The notes under the pieces were generated by a model. It made no database searches. It saw only the letters and a program-made list of their open reading frames with translations, and was not told where the DNA came from. 64,000 nucleotides of DNA, taken from positions 980,718 to 1,044,717 of the forward strand of contig NZ_BMER01000001.1 in the NCBI RefSeq assembly GCF_014636865.1. Reading direction: 5' to 3'. The position numbers were made by a program, and so were the translations under genes. The DNA comes from Parapedobacter pyrenivorans. GTDB lineage: Bacteria; Bacteroidota; Bacteroidia; Sphingobacteriales; Sphingobacteriaceae. Every line of letters begins with the position of its first letter. Position 1 is the stretch's first letter. This document shows, piece by piece, positions 1 through 10,039 of this stretch.

Positions 1-969
<969 letters not shown>

Positions 970-1281
970 AAAAATGAATCGTTAAGATCGCCGACCCTAA
1001 AAAACTCAATCCTTAGAACCGATCTTAAATTAATTATGTCTATCGACCCCGACCGGCTTAGGTCTTCTCTTCTCAAGCTTTCGCCCGATCAAATCAGACT
1101 ACTCGCTACGCTACATGAATATCAATAACTTTCAAGAACTCTCCCGCCATCCGCTCGCGCTTCGGCTTTTATATCCAACCGGCAGATTATACCGGCCAAA
1201 CTTGCTGCTTTCAATCCCCACCCGCATCGCGCCGGTGGGCCGGAACCTCTTCATCGCTGAACCCCGTTCCGTTTGGGTCTG

Positions 1282-1312
1282 CAAAGGTAGAAACCTTTTT
1301 CGTTATTGCAAA
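1282..1312 (-). promoter_or_regulatory. rRNA promoter P1 (proximal), Bacteroidota -33/-7 type
   Basis: Read on the minus strand: TTTG (1312-1309), 19 bases, then TACCTTTG (1289-1282). This matches the primary sigma factor consensus of Bacteroidota (TTTG-N19/20-TAnnTTTG). The start would be near 1277, giving a leader of about 300 bases before the 16S gene. Confidence 0.8.
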
Positions 1313-1426
1313 TTAAATTTTAAGTTTTTTTTCCGACCCCAAAACAACACAACAGAACCCCAGGAAAACCAAACCAAAACCATCCGCAACCTGACAATGA
1401 ACAACCGCCTCCTCCGAAGCGGGATG

Positions 1427-1457
1427 CAAAGGTATAACTATTTTCACTACTTCCAAA
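1427..1457 (-). promoter_or_regulatory. rRNA promoter P2 (distal), Bacteroidota -33/-7 type
   Basis: Read on the minus strand: TTTG (1457-1454), 19 bases, then TACCTTTG (1434-1427). The -7 box and spacer length are identical to the proximal promoter 145 bases downstream, so the rRNA operon appears to have two tandem strong promoters. Confidence 0.8.
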
Positions 1458-1628
1458 GCAGAGGTTGAAAATAGTGATGTATTTCTTTGTTAACTGCTCT
1501 AAATCAGGCCGGAAAAATCTGACTTCAAGCCTCGATTAATGGATTGTGCCTTGCTAAGATTCGCACGGCAATACTGACCGGACAGGAATTTATTGTATTT
1601 TTACAGCTGAAACTAACGCAACGGTGTT

Positions 1629-2231
1629 TTGGAATTCATCTATTATATCGACCTATTGGGAACCATGGTATTCGCGATATCGGGTGCGATGGCAGCAAGA
1701 CGGCATAATATCGATATTTTCGGGGCCGCGTTTACTGGCTTTGTAACCGCCATCGGCGGCGGCAGCCTTCGCGACATCTTTCTCAACACACGACCCGTAT
1801 GGGTAGATGACGGTGCTTATCTATTAGCCATACTAACCGGGGTGGTGGTTGCTATTGCATTCCGCAACATCTGGGGCAAGTTGGCCAGGACACTCTTTCT
1901 ATTTGATGCATTGGGCATCGGCTTTTTCACCGTGGTAGGCGTGCAGAAGTCGCTGGAGTTTGAGAGCAACAGCATTGCCGCTGTCGTGCTGGGTATGTTT
2001 TCTGCGGTAATGGGTGGGGTAACCCGTGATACACTGATGAATGAGACGCCATTGATTTTCCGGAAAGAAATCTACGCCACGGCCTGCCTTTCGGGGGCTG
2101 TCCTTTTTGTGGTACTTGATAATTTCGGCGTAGGTTACAACGTCAACGCATTGTTGAGTGTAAGCACGGTGGTGATTATCCGGATCGTTGCAGTGAAGTA
2201 TCGGCTTAGTTTACCCATCGTAGGGGGCTGA
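1629..2231 (+). CDS. TRIC/UPF0126 family membrane protein (trimeric cation channel type)
   Basis: A 200-residue integral membrane protein with the duplicated architecture of the TRIC (UPF0126, YadS/YicG) family. The two internal repeats each carry the glycine-rich hinge: GGGSLRD at residues 43-49 and GGVTRD at 129-134. About seven hydrophobic helices fill the protein. Prokaryotic members form trimeric monovalent-cation channels; the physiological role in bacteria is poorly known. The start taken is TTG at 1629, because the first in-frame ATG (residue 13) would remove half of the first helix. It stands alone, divergent from the rRNA operon. Length is typical for the family. Confidence 0.85.
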   Translation: MEFIYYIDLLGTMVFAISGAMAARRHNIDIFGAAFTGFVTAIGGGSLRDIFLNTRPVWVDDGAYLLAILTGVVVAIAFRNIWGKLARTLFLFDALGIGFFTVVGVQKSLEFESNSIAAVVLGMFSAVMGGVTRDTLMNETPLIFRKEIYATACLSGAVLFVVLDNFGVGYNVNALLSVSTVVIIRIVAVKYRLSLPIVGG

Positions 2232-2241
2232 AACCGGCGCC

Positions 2242-2814
2242 TCATCGCTTTTTCTTTTTCAACGCGGGGAACTTCATTTTATAATCCACATCAACCTGCC
2301 CCCTGGAGATCGCTTCCAATTTGCTTTTTATCATGGCCTTCCGCAGCGGACTAAGTTTCTCTGTAAATAGCTTACCCTCGATATGGTCATACTCGTGTTG
2401 GATAATCCTCGCCGCAAGCCCGGTGAAATCCTCTTCATGCTCCACCCAGTTCTCGTCAAAATAACGGATAGAAATAGCGGGGTACCTACTTACGTCTTCC
2501 CTAACCTCCGGAATGCTTAAGCACCCTTCATTGAACAACCACTTTTCCCCGTGCTCATCGATCATCTCCGCATTGATAAAGACTTTCTTAAAATCTTTAA
2601 GAGCTGGCTCATCATCGTCAAAAGGGCTGGCATCTATCACGAATAGGCGAATGGAGCGTCCAATCTGAGGTGCAGCCAGCCCAACACCATGGGCGGCATA
2701 CATTGTTTCAAACATATGGGCTATCAATTCCTGTAAGTCTGGATAGTCTTTCTCAATTTCTATCCCTTTTCGTTTTAAAATAGGGTCGCCATAGGCGATG
2801 ATAGGTAATTTCAT
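2242..2814 (-). CDS. def: Peptide deformylase
   Basis: Removes the N-formyl group from the initiator methionine of new proteins in the cytoplasm; a metal-dependent hydrolase. All three family motifs are present: GVGLAAPQIG (residues 43-52), EGCLS (96-100, the Cys ligand) and HEYDH (140-144, two His ligands and the catalytic Glu). The 190-residue length is normal and the C-terminus is a lysine-rich tail. It converges with the channel gene (10 bases apart) and is divergent from xseA across about 130 bases, where a minus-strand TACCTTTG (2914-2907) may be its -7 box. Confidence 0.96.
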   Translation of the reverse strand: MKLPIIAYGDPILKRKGIEIEKDYPDLQELIAHMFETMYAAHGVGLAAPQIGRSIRLFVIDASPFDDDEPALKDFKKVFINAEMIDEHGEKWLFNEGCLSIPEVREDVSRYPAISIRYFDENWVEHEEDFTGLAARIIQHEYDHIEGKLFTEKLSPLRKAMIKSKLEAISRGQVDVDYKMKFPALKKKKR

Positions 2815-2945
2815 TCGAATATACTTTGCACTTAAGGGCCTTATGGAACCTGCATTTTCATTGCCCCTTGCTTAGACAAAGCGATGATATGGCAGGTTTC
2901 ATGGCACAAAGGTAGTGATTTTATGGAAAAAGCTTACCTTTGGTT

Positions 2946-4280
2946 ATGCCCGAGAAATTGTTTGACAAGGCGGTCTTTTCCCTCGCAGAGGTGGCCCGTA
3001 GTATTCAGAAAGCCATTGCAGCGCGCTATAAAAGTGTTTATTGGATAAAAGCGGAAATGAACAAGCTTAACCATTACGCGCACTCGGGCCATTGCTACCC
3101 CGAGCTGGTGGAAAAGATGGACGGCAAGGTCATTGCCGAGATGCGCTCCGTGCTTTGGAATGGTGATTATCGCCGCGTCAACCAACGGTTTATCGAAATT
3201 ACAGGAGAGCCCCTGAAAAATGGAGTCACGATTTTGTTTCAGGCGACCATCTCATATGACCCCCTATATGGTATGACGCTCCGCATTATGGACATCGATC
3301 CAGCGTATTCGCTTGGTGAACTGGAAAGGGAAAGGCAGGAGAGTATCAGTCGCCTCAAAAAAGAGGGAATTTTTCAAGCCAATAAGGGGCTTTCGCTGCC
3401 TGTCGTACCAAAGCGGTTAGCTATCATATCGGTAGAAACAAGTAAGGGGTATGCTGATTTCCTGAAAATCGTCGACGGAAATCCCTGGGGCTACCGGTTT
3501 GAGAAAACATTGTTCCCGGCTTTATTGCAAGGCGATAAATCAATCCCTTCCATTATCAATCAATTGACACGCATCGCCGAGCATTCGGATGCATATGATG
3601 CGGTGGCTATCATCCGCGGTGGTGGGGGCGAAGTCGGCTTATCAAGCTACAATAATTATATGTTGGCTGCGGCTATCGCCAAATTTCCCATTCCCATACT
3701 TACTGGTATCGGTCACTCGACCAACGAAACGGTGAGTGAAATGGTGGCTTACAAAAAAGCGATCACACCCAGTGAACTGGCGGACTTTCTTATCCGGCGT
3801 TTTCACAATTTCGCCCTATCGGTGAGCAGGGCGAGAGATATCATCATACAACGGGCGACACAGCTATTGGCCGTATATAAAACCAGCCTCAACGATACGG
3901 GTCGTTATTTCCGCCTAAACAGCATCCATTTGGTGAAGCAGCAACAAAAGGCGCTCGGACACGGGCGCATACAGTTGAATATGGCAAGTATAATGTCTCT
4001 ACGGCAAGCACAACAACAAGTGTTAAACGCCCAGCAAGGATTGAAAACGATCAGTTTAGCAAGCCTTAAAAACACAAAGGTTGATTTAACGAGTACTGAA
4101 CGGTCCATTAACCTATTGGATCCCCAGCAGGTGCTGGGCCGAGGGTATAGCATTACCCGACTAAACGGGCGTGCTGTAAAAAGTACCGACGGCATTCAAA
4201 AAGGCGATATCGTTGAGACATCCCTGGCTTCGGGGAACATAATAAGCACGGTAAAAGAGTTAAATCCAAGTGATGAATAA
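2946..4280 (+). CDS. xseA: Exodeoxyribonuclease VII large subunit
   Basis: Catalytic subunit of exonuclease VII, which degrades single-stranded DNA from both ends into oligonucleotides; cytoplasmic, DNA repair. The N-terminal part is an OB-fold nucleic-acid domain (about residues 5-110); the catalytic domain follows with the signature around IIRGGGGE and TGIGHSTNET (about residues 220-260), then a helical C-terminal region and a closing Leu-Gly-Arg-Gly-Tyr-Ser segment. I take ATG at 2946; an in-frame TTG lies two codons upstream. A TACCTTTG box (2935-2942) sits almost on the start codon. xseB overlaps its 3' end, so the two subunits are translationally coupled. Confidence 0.95.
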   Translation: MPEKLFDKAVFSLAEVARSIQKAIAARYKSVYWIKAEMNKLNHYAHSGHCYPELVEKMDGKVIAEMRSVLWNGDYRRVNQRFIEITGEPLKNGVTILFQATISYDPLYGMTLRIMDIDPAYSLGELERERQESISRLKKEGIFQANKGLSLPVVPKRLAIISVETSKGYADFLKIVDGNPWGYRFEKTLFPALLQGDKSIPSIINQLTRIAEHSDAYDAVAIIRGGGGEVGLSSYNNYMLAAAIAKFPIPILTGIGHSTNETVSEMVAYKKAITPSELADFLIRRFHNFALSVSRARDIIIQRATQLLAVYKTSLNDTGRYFRLNSIHLVKQQQKALGHGRIQLNMASIMSLRQAQQQVLNAQQGLKTISLASLKNTKVDLTSTERSINLLDPQQVLGRGYSITRLNGRAVKSTDGIQKGDIVETSLASGNIISTVKELNPSDE

Positions 4281-4506
4281 GAAATACACCTATACAGACG
4301 CATTTGATGAACTACAGACCATTGTGTCGGAAATTGAGCGGGGAGAAATCTCCATCGATGAGCTTTCGGAGAAAGTGAAACGTGCCGCGCTGCTCACCAA
4401 TATATGCAAAGCCAAGCTTACCGCCACGGAAGAGGAAGTAAATCACATTCTGGCTGATCTCGCCAACGAAGGTGAGACTTCAGAGCCGGCACAGCAAGAG
4501 GAATAA
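4273..4506 (+). CDS. xseB: Exodeoxyribonuclease VII small subunit
   Basis: Small helical partner of XseA; several copies bind one large subunit and are needed for activity. The protein of 77 residues shows the family pattern: an N-terminal Tyr-Thr-Asp-Ala-Phe-Asp-Glu-Leu stretch, then Ile-Glu-Arg-Gly-Glu-Ile-Ser-Ile-Asp-Glu-Leu, predicted as two helices, and an acidic tail. The start ATG (4273) lies inside the last codons of xseA; a GTG one codon earlier is an alternative. It ends one base before the convergent dicarboxylate transporter gene, leaving no room for a terminator between them. Confidence 0.93.
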   Translation: MNKKYTYTDAFDELQTIVSEIERGEISIDELSEKVKRAALLTNICKAKLTATEEEVNHILADLANEGETSEPAQQEE

Positions 4507-4507
4507 G

Positions 4508-5755
4508 CTAACCCAGCTCCGATTTCAATTGGTCCATATCCAGTTCGTTTTCCCAGCGGGCTACGACAAGGGTCGCGGCCGTATTGCCGATGACGTTGGT
4601 CAGCGCGCGTGCTTCACTCATGAAGCGGTCGATACCGAAGATCAACGCCACGGATTCGACCGGCATATGCCCGACAATGGGTAGTGTCGCAGCCAGAATA
4701 ATAAATCCGCTTCCTGTTACACCCGCTGCGCCATTGGATGTGATAGTCAGCACAAACAATAACAACAGTTGTTCCATCAGGTTCATCGGCACATCCAATG
4801 CCTGCGAAAGGAAAATGGCCGCCATCGTGAGGTAGATGGTTGTCCCATCTAAATTGAATGAATATCCAGTAGGTATGGCGAGCCTTACTACCGGCCGGGA
4901 GCAACCCATTTGCTCCAGTTTCTGCATGATCACCGGTAGTACCGATTCTGAAGAAGAGGTACCCAGCACGACAAGCAATTCCTCTTTGATGTATCGGAGC
5001 ATCTTGAAGATGCTTATGCCGTAATAGTTGAGGATCAAGCCTACAGCCACAAAGATGTACAACAAGCACGTAGCATAAAAACAAAGCATCAGCATACCCA
5101 GTGACGAGAGGGAACTGATACCGTATTTCCCGATGGTAAATCCCATAGCCCCCATCGCTCCGATTGGAGCTACTTTCATGATCATTTTGATTACGGCGAA
5201 TAAACCATCCAGAAAAGATTGCATGACGCGCATGGCGGGCTCGGCTTTAGCGCCTATCTTCGATAGACCGTAGCCAAACAATACCGCAAAGAAAAGCACC
5301 TGCAGCAGATTTCCTGACGATAAGGCACCGAAGACATTCTCGGGGATGATATCCAATAGGAAGTCCTTCACACCGCCCTGGTGTCCGCTTTCCTTAATAT
5401 AAGAGGAGACTTCGGTCGTATCCAGTGTTTTTGGGTCGACGTGCATACCTTCTCCCGGTTTAACCAGATTGATGACCAGCACACCGAGCAGCATGGCTGC
5501 CATGGTAGACAGCTGGAAATACAGTAACGCTTTTACGCCGACCTTACCGATTTTCTTGACGTCTTCCATCCCCGCGATACCCAATACGATACTACAGAAG
5601 ATCAGCGGCGCAATTACCATCTTGATGAGTTTGATGAAGCCATCACCAAATGGCTTTAACTGGACACCGAGTGTCGGGTAAAAATGGCCGATCAGAACCC
5701 CAATGATAATGGCTACGAGTACTTGAAAGTAAAGGAGGTTGACTAATTTTCTCAT
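4508..5755 (-). CDS. dctA: C4-dicarboxylate:cation symporter, DctA type
   Basis: A 415-residue inner-membrane symporter of the DAACS family (DctA/GltP). It resembles E. coli DctA along its length: the N-terminal LYFQVL and GHFYP segments, the serine-rich re-entrant loop GTSSSES, the SFNLDGT motif and GFIILAAT, and the closing [13 protein letters not shown] motif. Such proteins import succinate, fumarate and malate with protons or Na+. Because glutamate and serine carriers share the fold, substrate is inferred from similarity. Its start overlaps the nagA stop by four bases (ATGA), so it is co-translated with an amino-sugar gene, an uncommon pairing. Confidence 0.85.
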   Translation of the reverse strand: MRKLVNLLYFQVLVAIIIGVLIGHFYPTLGVQLKPFGDGFIKLIKMVIAPLIFCSIVLGIAGMEDVKKIGKVGVKALLYFQLSTMAAMLLGVLVINLVKPGEGMHVDPKTLDTTEVSSYIKESGHQGGVKDFLLDIIPENVFGALSSGNLLQVLFFAVLFGYGLSKIGAKAEPAMRVMQSFLDGLFAVIKMIMKVAPIGAMGAMGFTIGKYGISSLSSLGMLMLCFYATCLLYIFVAVGLILNYYGISIFKMLRYIKEELLVVLGTSSSESVLPVIMQKLEQMGCSRPVVRLAIPTGYSFNLDGTTIYLTMAAIFLSQALDVPMNLMEQLLLLFVLTITSNGAAGVTGSGFIILAATLPIVGHMPVESVALIFGIDRFMSEARALTNVIGNTAATLVVARWENELDMDQLKSELG

Positions 5756-6873
5756 TGGCGTTTTCCCTCAAGAAAAACATGCTTAACCGTATATAGGCTG
5801 TCGAAAACAACCACATTTGCAGTGGCTCCCGTTGTTATTCGGCCCAAATGCGCTGCCCCGATCAACGACGCCGGATATAAGGTCGCCATCCGCAAAGCCT
5901 CCTCCAGTGAAATCCCCACATGAAGGACACAATTTGCGACAGCCTGCATCATCGTTAATGCTGACCCCGATAGCGTGCCATCTGGCAAGGTATACCGGTC
6001 GCCCTTGAAGACATGCGTATAAGTGCCTGTATTCACCTCTACTACGGCATCGGTAATCAAAAAGAGCCGGTCGCCCAATAGCCTTTTGCTGATGGCGAGT
6101 GTCTGATAATCCACATGAATTCCATCGGCGATGATGCTCGCCTTTACTTTATCCGACTGGAATGTAGCGCCCGGTAATCCGGGATTGCGATGATGGAAAG
6201 GAGACATGGCGTTGAAAAAATGGGTGACCGCCTGGATGCCATTGCCAAATCCGTCCATTGCTTGGTTAAACGTGGCATCGCTATGTCCGGCAGATAATAG
6301 TACTCCGCGGTCGAGCAGCAAAGTAATGGTCTCGGGGTCAAACCGCTCGGGTGCTATGGTCATCATGCGCAGACAACCTTTTCCCCTATCCAACAACCTA
6401 CTGATCTCCGATTTTTCCGGCTTGCGGATATATGCTGCGGGATGGGCTCCCCGCTTTGCCGGATTAAGATACGGCCCCTCCAAATGTAAGCCTAATAACG
6501 CGGGGTGCCGGTAGTCGCTCAGCGTGGTCAATGCTTCATCAACTAATTCCATGGTATTGGTGGCCACGGTGATCATAAAGCTGGTGGTGCCCGACGTTAC
6601 CAAGCCCTGGGCAATCTCATCCATTGTTTTCTTCGTGGGACTAGCCGAAAATAGCCGTCCGCCACCGCCATATATTTGCAAATCGATGAACCCCGGCACC
6701 ACATAATTCCCCATTGCGTCGACGATTTCAGCACCTTCAGGAATTTCGACCGTAGAGATAAGGCCTGACACCTTACCTGCTTTAATCAAAACGACGCGGT
6801 CGCTAACCAGCTTTTCGCCAGTAAAAACAATCCCATTGGTGATTGCGGTGAGTGATTCGGTCATCGATTTCAT
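5752..6873 (-). CDS. nagA: N-acetylglucosamine-6-phosphate deacetylase
   Basis: Cytoplasmic amidohydrolase that converts GlcNAc-6-phosphate to glucosamine-6-phosphate and acetate, in use of GlcNAc and recycling of wall sugars. The 373-residue protein shows the family order: PGFIDLQ, the metal-ligand motif HLEGP followed by KRGAH, then GHSDAT, THFFNAM and the catalytic aspartate in LITDAV. An ATG three codons downstream (6864) is also possible. No nagB deaminase lies in this window. The divergent DeoR-type gene 98 bases away is its likely regulator, with dctA coupled downstream. Confidence 0.93.
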   Translation of the reverse strand: MKSMTESLTAITNGIVFTGEKLVSDRVVLIKAGKVSGLISTVEIPEGAEIVDAMGNYVVPGFIDLQIYGGGGRLFSASPTKKTMDEIAQGLVTSGTTSFMITVATNTMELVDEALTTLSDYRHPALLGLHLEGPYLNPAKRGAHPAAYIRKPEKSEISRLLDRGKGCLRMMTIAPERFDPETITLLLDRGVLLSAGHSDATFNQAMDGFGNGIQAVTHFFNAMSPFHHRNPGLPGATFQSDKVKASIIADGIHVDYQTLAISKRLLGDRLFLITDAVVEVNTGTYTHVFKGDRYTLPDGTLSGSALTMMQAVANCVLHVGISLEEALRMATLYPASLIGAAHLGRITTGATANVVVFDSLYTVKHVFLEGKRQ

Positions 6874-6971
6874 TAGTTAATTTTTATAGCTACTTTCAGA
6901 GCACGCGTACAAATAAAACAAATTTATCTAAGTTTATCCTATCTTTACCCGATGAATAAACCGCATACACC

Positions 6972-7715
6972 ATGTTGAAAGAAGAACGGCAAGCTTTTAT
7001 CATCCATCAAATAAACTTGCATAACAAGGTATTATCGTCGGATCTCAGTGTACAGCTCAATGTCTCGGAAGATACTATAAGACGTGACTTGAATGAGTTG
7101 GCAGAGAATGGGAAAGTATTGAAAGTGTATGGCGGGGCGTTATCCAAATCGTTCCAATACCCCTTTCAGGAAAACAACGTGTATGCGCGCGATGCCAAAA
7201 AGCAAATTGCCAGCAAAGCACTTAAGCTCGTCCAAAATGGAATGACCGTCTTAGCGGGCGGGGGCACTACCATGCTTGAGCTGGCACGGATTATACCCGA
7301 AAGTCTTCAGTGTACATTCTTTACCATCAGCCCCTTGGTGGCGCTCGAATTGGCGGAGCGCACCCATGCAGATGTCATCCTCATCGGAGGCAAACTTTCC
7401 CGCAATACCAATATCAGCATTGGATCTCAGGTGATCAACCAGTTGTCGGAGATACGGGTAGACCTGTGCCTACTTGGCACTAACAGCCTTTCGGTAGAGG
7501 ATGGCGTAACCGACTCCGATTGGGAGGTCGTGCAAATCAAGAAAGCGATGATCCGATGCTCAAGTAAGACCGCTATCCTGAGCATTGCGGAAAAACTAAA
7601 TTCTGTACAGAAAATGAAAGTGTGTAGCCTCAATGCCATTTCCTATTTGGTAACCGACCTGGACGCCAAACACCCCAGTCTGGTGGGGTTTGGTAAAGTG
7701 GTGGAGGTCGTCTAG
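6972..7715 (+). CDS. DeoR/GlpR-family transcriptional regulator
   Basis: A 247-residue repressor-type regulator. The N-terminal winged HTH (residues about 3-57) has the family signature SEDTIRRDL, followed by the DeoR sensor domain, which is related to sugar-phosphate isomerases (GGGTTMLEL near residue 95, then a GTNSL segment). DeoR members usually sense a phosphorylated sugar. Its divergent position next to nagA suggests control of nagA-dctA, with glucosamine-6-P or GlcNAc-6-P as effector; this is inference. It may also drive the polysaccharide genes that follow 12 bases downstream on the same strand. Confidence 0.88.
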   Translation: MLKEERQAFIIHQINLHNKVLSSDLSVQLNVSEDTIRRDLNELAENGKVLKVYGGALSKSFQYPFQENNVYARDAKKQIASKALKLVQNGMTVLAGGGTTMLELARIIPESLQCTFFTISPLVALELAERTHADVILIGGKLSRNTNISIGSQVINQLSEIRVDLCLLGTNSLSVEDGVTDSDWEVVQIKKAMIRCSSKTAILSIAEKLNSVQKMKVCSLNAISYLVTDLDAKHPSLVGFGKVVEVV

Positions 7716-7727
7716 CAGGTTGTTTTA

Positions 7728-9065
7728 ATGAAGACTCCGTCTTTGCCCGGGTTCGACCAAGCTGCGTTTTACACCTATTTCAAGAACACAGGCTGGCTAA
7801 TGATCGCCCGCGCGGGATCATTGTTTATTAAAATGGTGATTACCGCCATCGTTATTCCCAATTATTTAGGCAACAGTCAAAACGGTATACTCAACTACCC
7901 GCTGGTATTGGTCGCTTTTTTCATGGCTGCCTGTGCATTGGGTATGGACAGTTTCGTAACCCGCCAATTGCTACAAGAGCCGCACAAGCAACACAGCATA
8001 TTGGGCACAGCATTCCGCCTCAGATTGATTGCCGGCATCGTAGCACTTCCTTTAATTTACCTCACCTACCATCTTATTGGTAGGTATGCTGCCGAAGCGC
8101 GCGCCACGCCGATTGAATACGTGATCATCGTTTCGTTTGTCTGCCTTTTCCAATCCATCAATATCATAGACAGCTACTTCCAATCAAGCATACAAGGAAA
8201 ATACATCATGTATGTGCAGGTGGGAGCCAATTTACTGTCTGCGTTGGCTAAACTGCTACTCGTCCTCTGGCAAGCATCCCTCACGTGGTTTGTGTGGATG
8301 TTGTTAGTAGATTCAGTATTGCTGGCCTTGGGATACCTATATATGTATCATCGTCGGGGGCACCGTGTTTTCGATTGGAAGTTTGACGGATCGATGGCCA
8401 AGCACTTACTCAACTATGCTTGGCCATTGGCGTTTTCGGCCGTTTTCATTACCCTATACATGAAAATCGATCAACTGATGCTTGAAGCATACATGGGCGA
8501 GGCTATTTTGGGCATATACACCACGGTGGTGAGCCTCAGTGAAGGGTGGTATTTCATCCCGATGGCCATTGTGACGGCATTGTTTCCAGCCATTATGAAT
8601 GCACGGCGCGACGATGCGGCCCGTTATCAACGAAGGTTGCAAAACCTGTATGAGCTGATGTCGGTAATCAGCATTAGCATCGCCGTATTGATCACATTTG
8701 CCGCTCCGATGCTGTATGGCTTGCTTTACAAGCCCGAATTTGCGGCAGGAGCATCCATTCTCACCGTCCATGTTTGGGCGGGCATATTTGTTTTCCTCAA
8801 TGTGGCAAGTGGCCAATACCTCATCGCAGAGGGATACACATTTCTATCGTTGATCCGTGCACTGATTGGTGCATTGGCGAATATCGTGCTGAATGTTGTG
8901 TGGATTCCTAAGTATGGCATGATTGGTGCTGCATACGCAACGTTATTGGCATATGCATGTACGGCGCTGTTTGTTATCTTTGTACCCAAAACAAGGGCCC
9001 AAGGATGGATGATGCTAAAAGCACTATTTTTTGTCCCAACCTTTCAACGTTTAATGAAGAGATAA
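7728..9065 (+). CDS. Polysaccharide flippase / repeat-unit exporter (Wzx-type, MOP superfamily)
   Basis: A 445-residue polytopic membrane protein with about 12-14 predicted helices and the polysaccharide-biosynthesis (PF01943/PF13440-like) pattern: an N-terminal amphipathic segment, a central VSLSEGWYFIPMA-like helix and helical pairs to the end. Such proteins move lipid-linked oligosaccharides across the inner membrane. It heads a four-gene run with a pyruvyl transferase, a methyltransferase and a GT2 enzyme, which supports an exopolysaccharide or O-unit role. No Wzy polymerase is visible in the window, so the cluster is incomplete or the polymerase is elsewhere. Confidence 0.85.
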   Translation: MKTPSLPGFDQAAFYTYFKNTGWLMIARAGSLFIKMVITAIVIPNYLGNSQNGILNYPLVLVAFFMAACALGMDSFVTRQLLQEPHKQHSILGTAFRLRLIAGIVALPLIYLTYHLIGRYAAEARATPIEYVIIVSFVCLFQSINIIDSYFQSSIQGKYIMYVQVGANLLSALAKLLLVLWQASLTWFVWMLLVDSVLLALGYLYMYHRRGHRVFDWKFDGSMAKHLLNYAWPLAFSAVFITLYMKIDQLMLEAYMGEAILGIYTTVVSLSEGWYFIPMAIVTALFPAIMNARRDDAARYQRRLQNLYELMSVISISIAVLITFAAPMLYGLLYKPEFAAGASILTVHVWAGIFVFLNVASGQYLIAEGYTFLSLIRALIGALANIVLNVVWIPKYGMIGAAYATLLAYACTALFVIFVPKTRAQGWMMLKALFFVPTFQRLMKR

Positions 9066-9080
9066 ACTGCAAAGAGTTCT

Positions 9081-10028
9081 ATGCCGAAAATCATTTTTGA
9101 CACGTCAATAGGTACCACTAATCTTGGAGACCACATCATTATGGATGCGGTCAATCGGATTGCGGATGAGCTTTTTATGAATGATTTTGTCATCAACGTG
9201 CCCACTCACTTTTCCATTCATCCAAAAGACCTATTCAGGCTTCGAAAATATGACACCGGCCTCGTAGGGGGCACTAATCTATTGAAGAACAATACCCTGC
9301 GGAAAAGCCAATGGAAGGTCGGACTAAAAGATTTAGCCGTATTGCATCACAAAATTGTATTGTTGGGAGTAGGTTGGTGGCAATATCAGGAAAAACCCGT
9401 GTCCGCATATTCACGGATGATGTATAAGGCGCTGTTTTCAACCAAGTATCTTCATGCTGTCAGGGATAACTATACCCTAAATAAGTTAAGCGAAATTGGG
9501 ATTAGGAATGTTGTCAACACAGGCTGCCCTACGGCGTGGGGGTTAAATGAACCACATTGCTCGCAAATTAACCCCAAGAAGCGCGATACGGTAGTCACTA
9601 CCATTACGGATTACATGCGCGATCCCGAACGGGACAAGCGGATGCTCGAAATTCTGAAAGCACACTATCGCCAGGTGTATGTTTGGATACAGGGGGCGAA
9701 AGATCAATCATATATCGAGAGCCTAACATCGGATATCCGCTATATTGCACCTAAGTTATCCGCATTTGATGAGTTCCTTGAAAACGAACAATGTGAATAT
9801 GTGGGCACACGCCTCCATGCGGGCATACGGGCATTGCAGAAAAAGCGGAAAGCCATCATTATCGGAATAGATAATCGGGCACTCGAAATGCGAAACGATA
9901 TCGGGTTGAATGTGCTCGAGCGTCACCGGATTGCAGAGTTAGAGGAAAAAATCCATGAAGAGATGAGTGTGAAACTATACTTGGATAACGAAGCAATAGC
10001 GCGCTGGAAAGCACAGTTTAAGGATTAA
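9081..10028 (+). CDS. Polysaccharide pyruvyl transferase family protein
   Basis: A 315-residue protein of the PF04230 family, which transfers pyruvate from phosphoenolpyruvate to sugar hydroxyls as a ketal. Visible signs are the N-terminal T-x-N-L-G-D-x-I-I motif (residues 13-20), the GGTNLL segment, a LLGVGWW strand, and the C-terminal V-G-T-R-L-H-A-G-I motif (about residue 241 on), which is diagnostic. It has no signal peptide or membrane helix, as expected for a cytoplasmic enzyme. The neighbours are a flippase and a methyltransferase, so it probably decorates the same repeat unit. Confidence 0.85.
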   Translation: MPKIIFDTSIGTTNLGDHIIMDAVNRIADELFMNDFVINVPTHFSIHPKDLFRLRKYDTGLVGGTNLLKNNTLRKSQWKVGLKDLAVLHHKIVLLGVGWWQYQEKPVSAYSRMMYKALFSTKYLHAVRDNYTLNKLSEIGIRNVVNTGCPTAWGLNEPHCSQINPKKRDTVVTTITDYMRDPERDKRMLEILKAHYRQVYVWIQGAKDQSYIESLTSDIRYIAPKLSAFDEFLENEQCEYVGTRLHAGIRALQKKRKAIIIGIDNRALEMRNDIGLNVLERHRIAELEEKIHEEMSVKLYLDNEAIARWKAQFKD

Positions 10029-10039
10029 AACCGATTGTC

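Larger units (their letters stand above)
970..1628. other. rRNA leader and intergenic region
   Basis: No gene is supported here. The part below about 1280 is the transcribed leader of the minus-strand rRNA operon; 1282-1457 holds its two promoters. The remainder separates them from the divergent channel gene. Open frames crossing it show no protein-like composition. Confidence 0.7.

Noticed and set aside
4614-5084. A 156-residue open frame within dctA
   Set aside because: Overlaps the well-supported dctA gene in another frame; the protein has no domain and biased His/Cys/Arg content.
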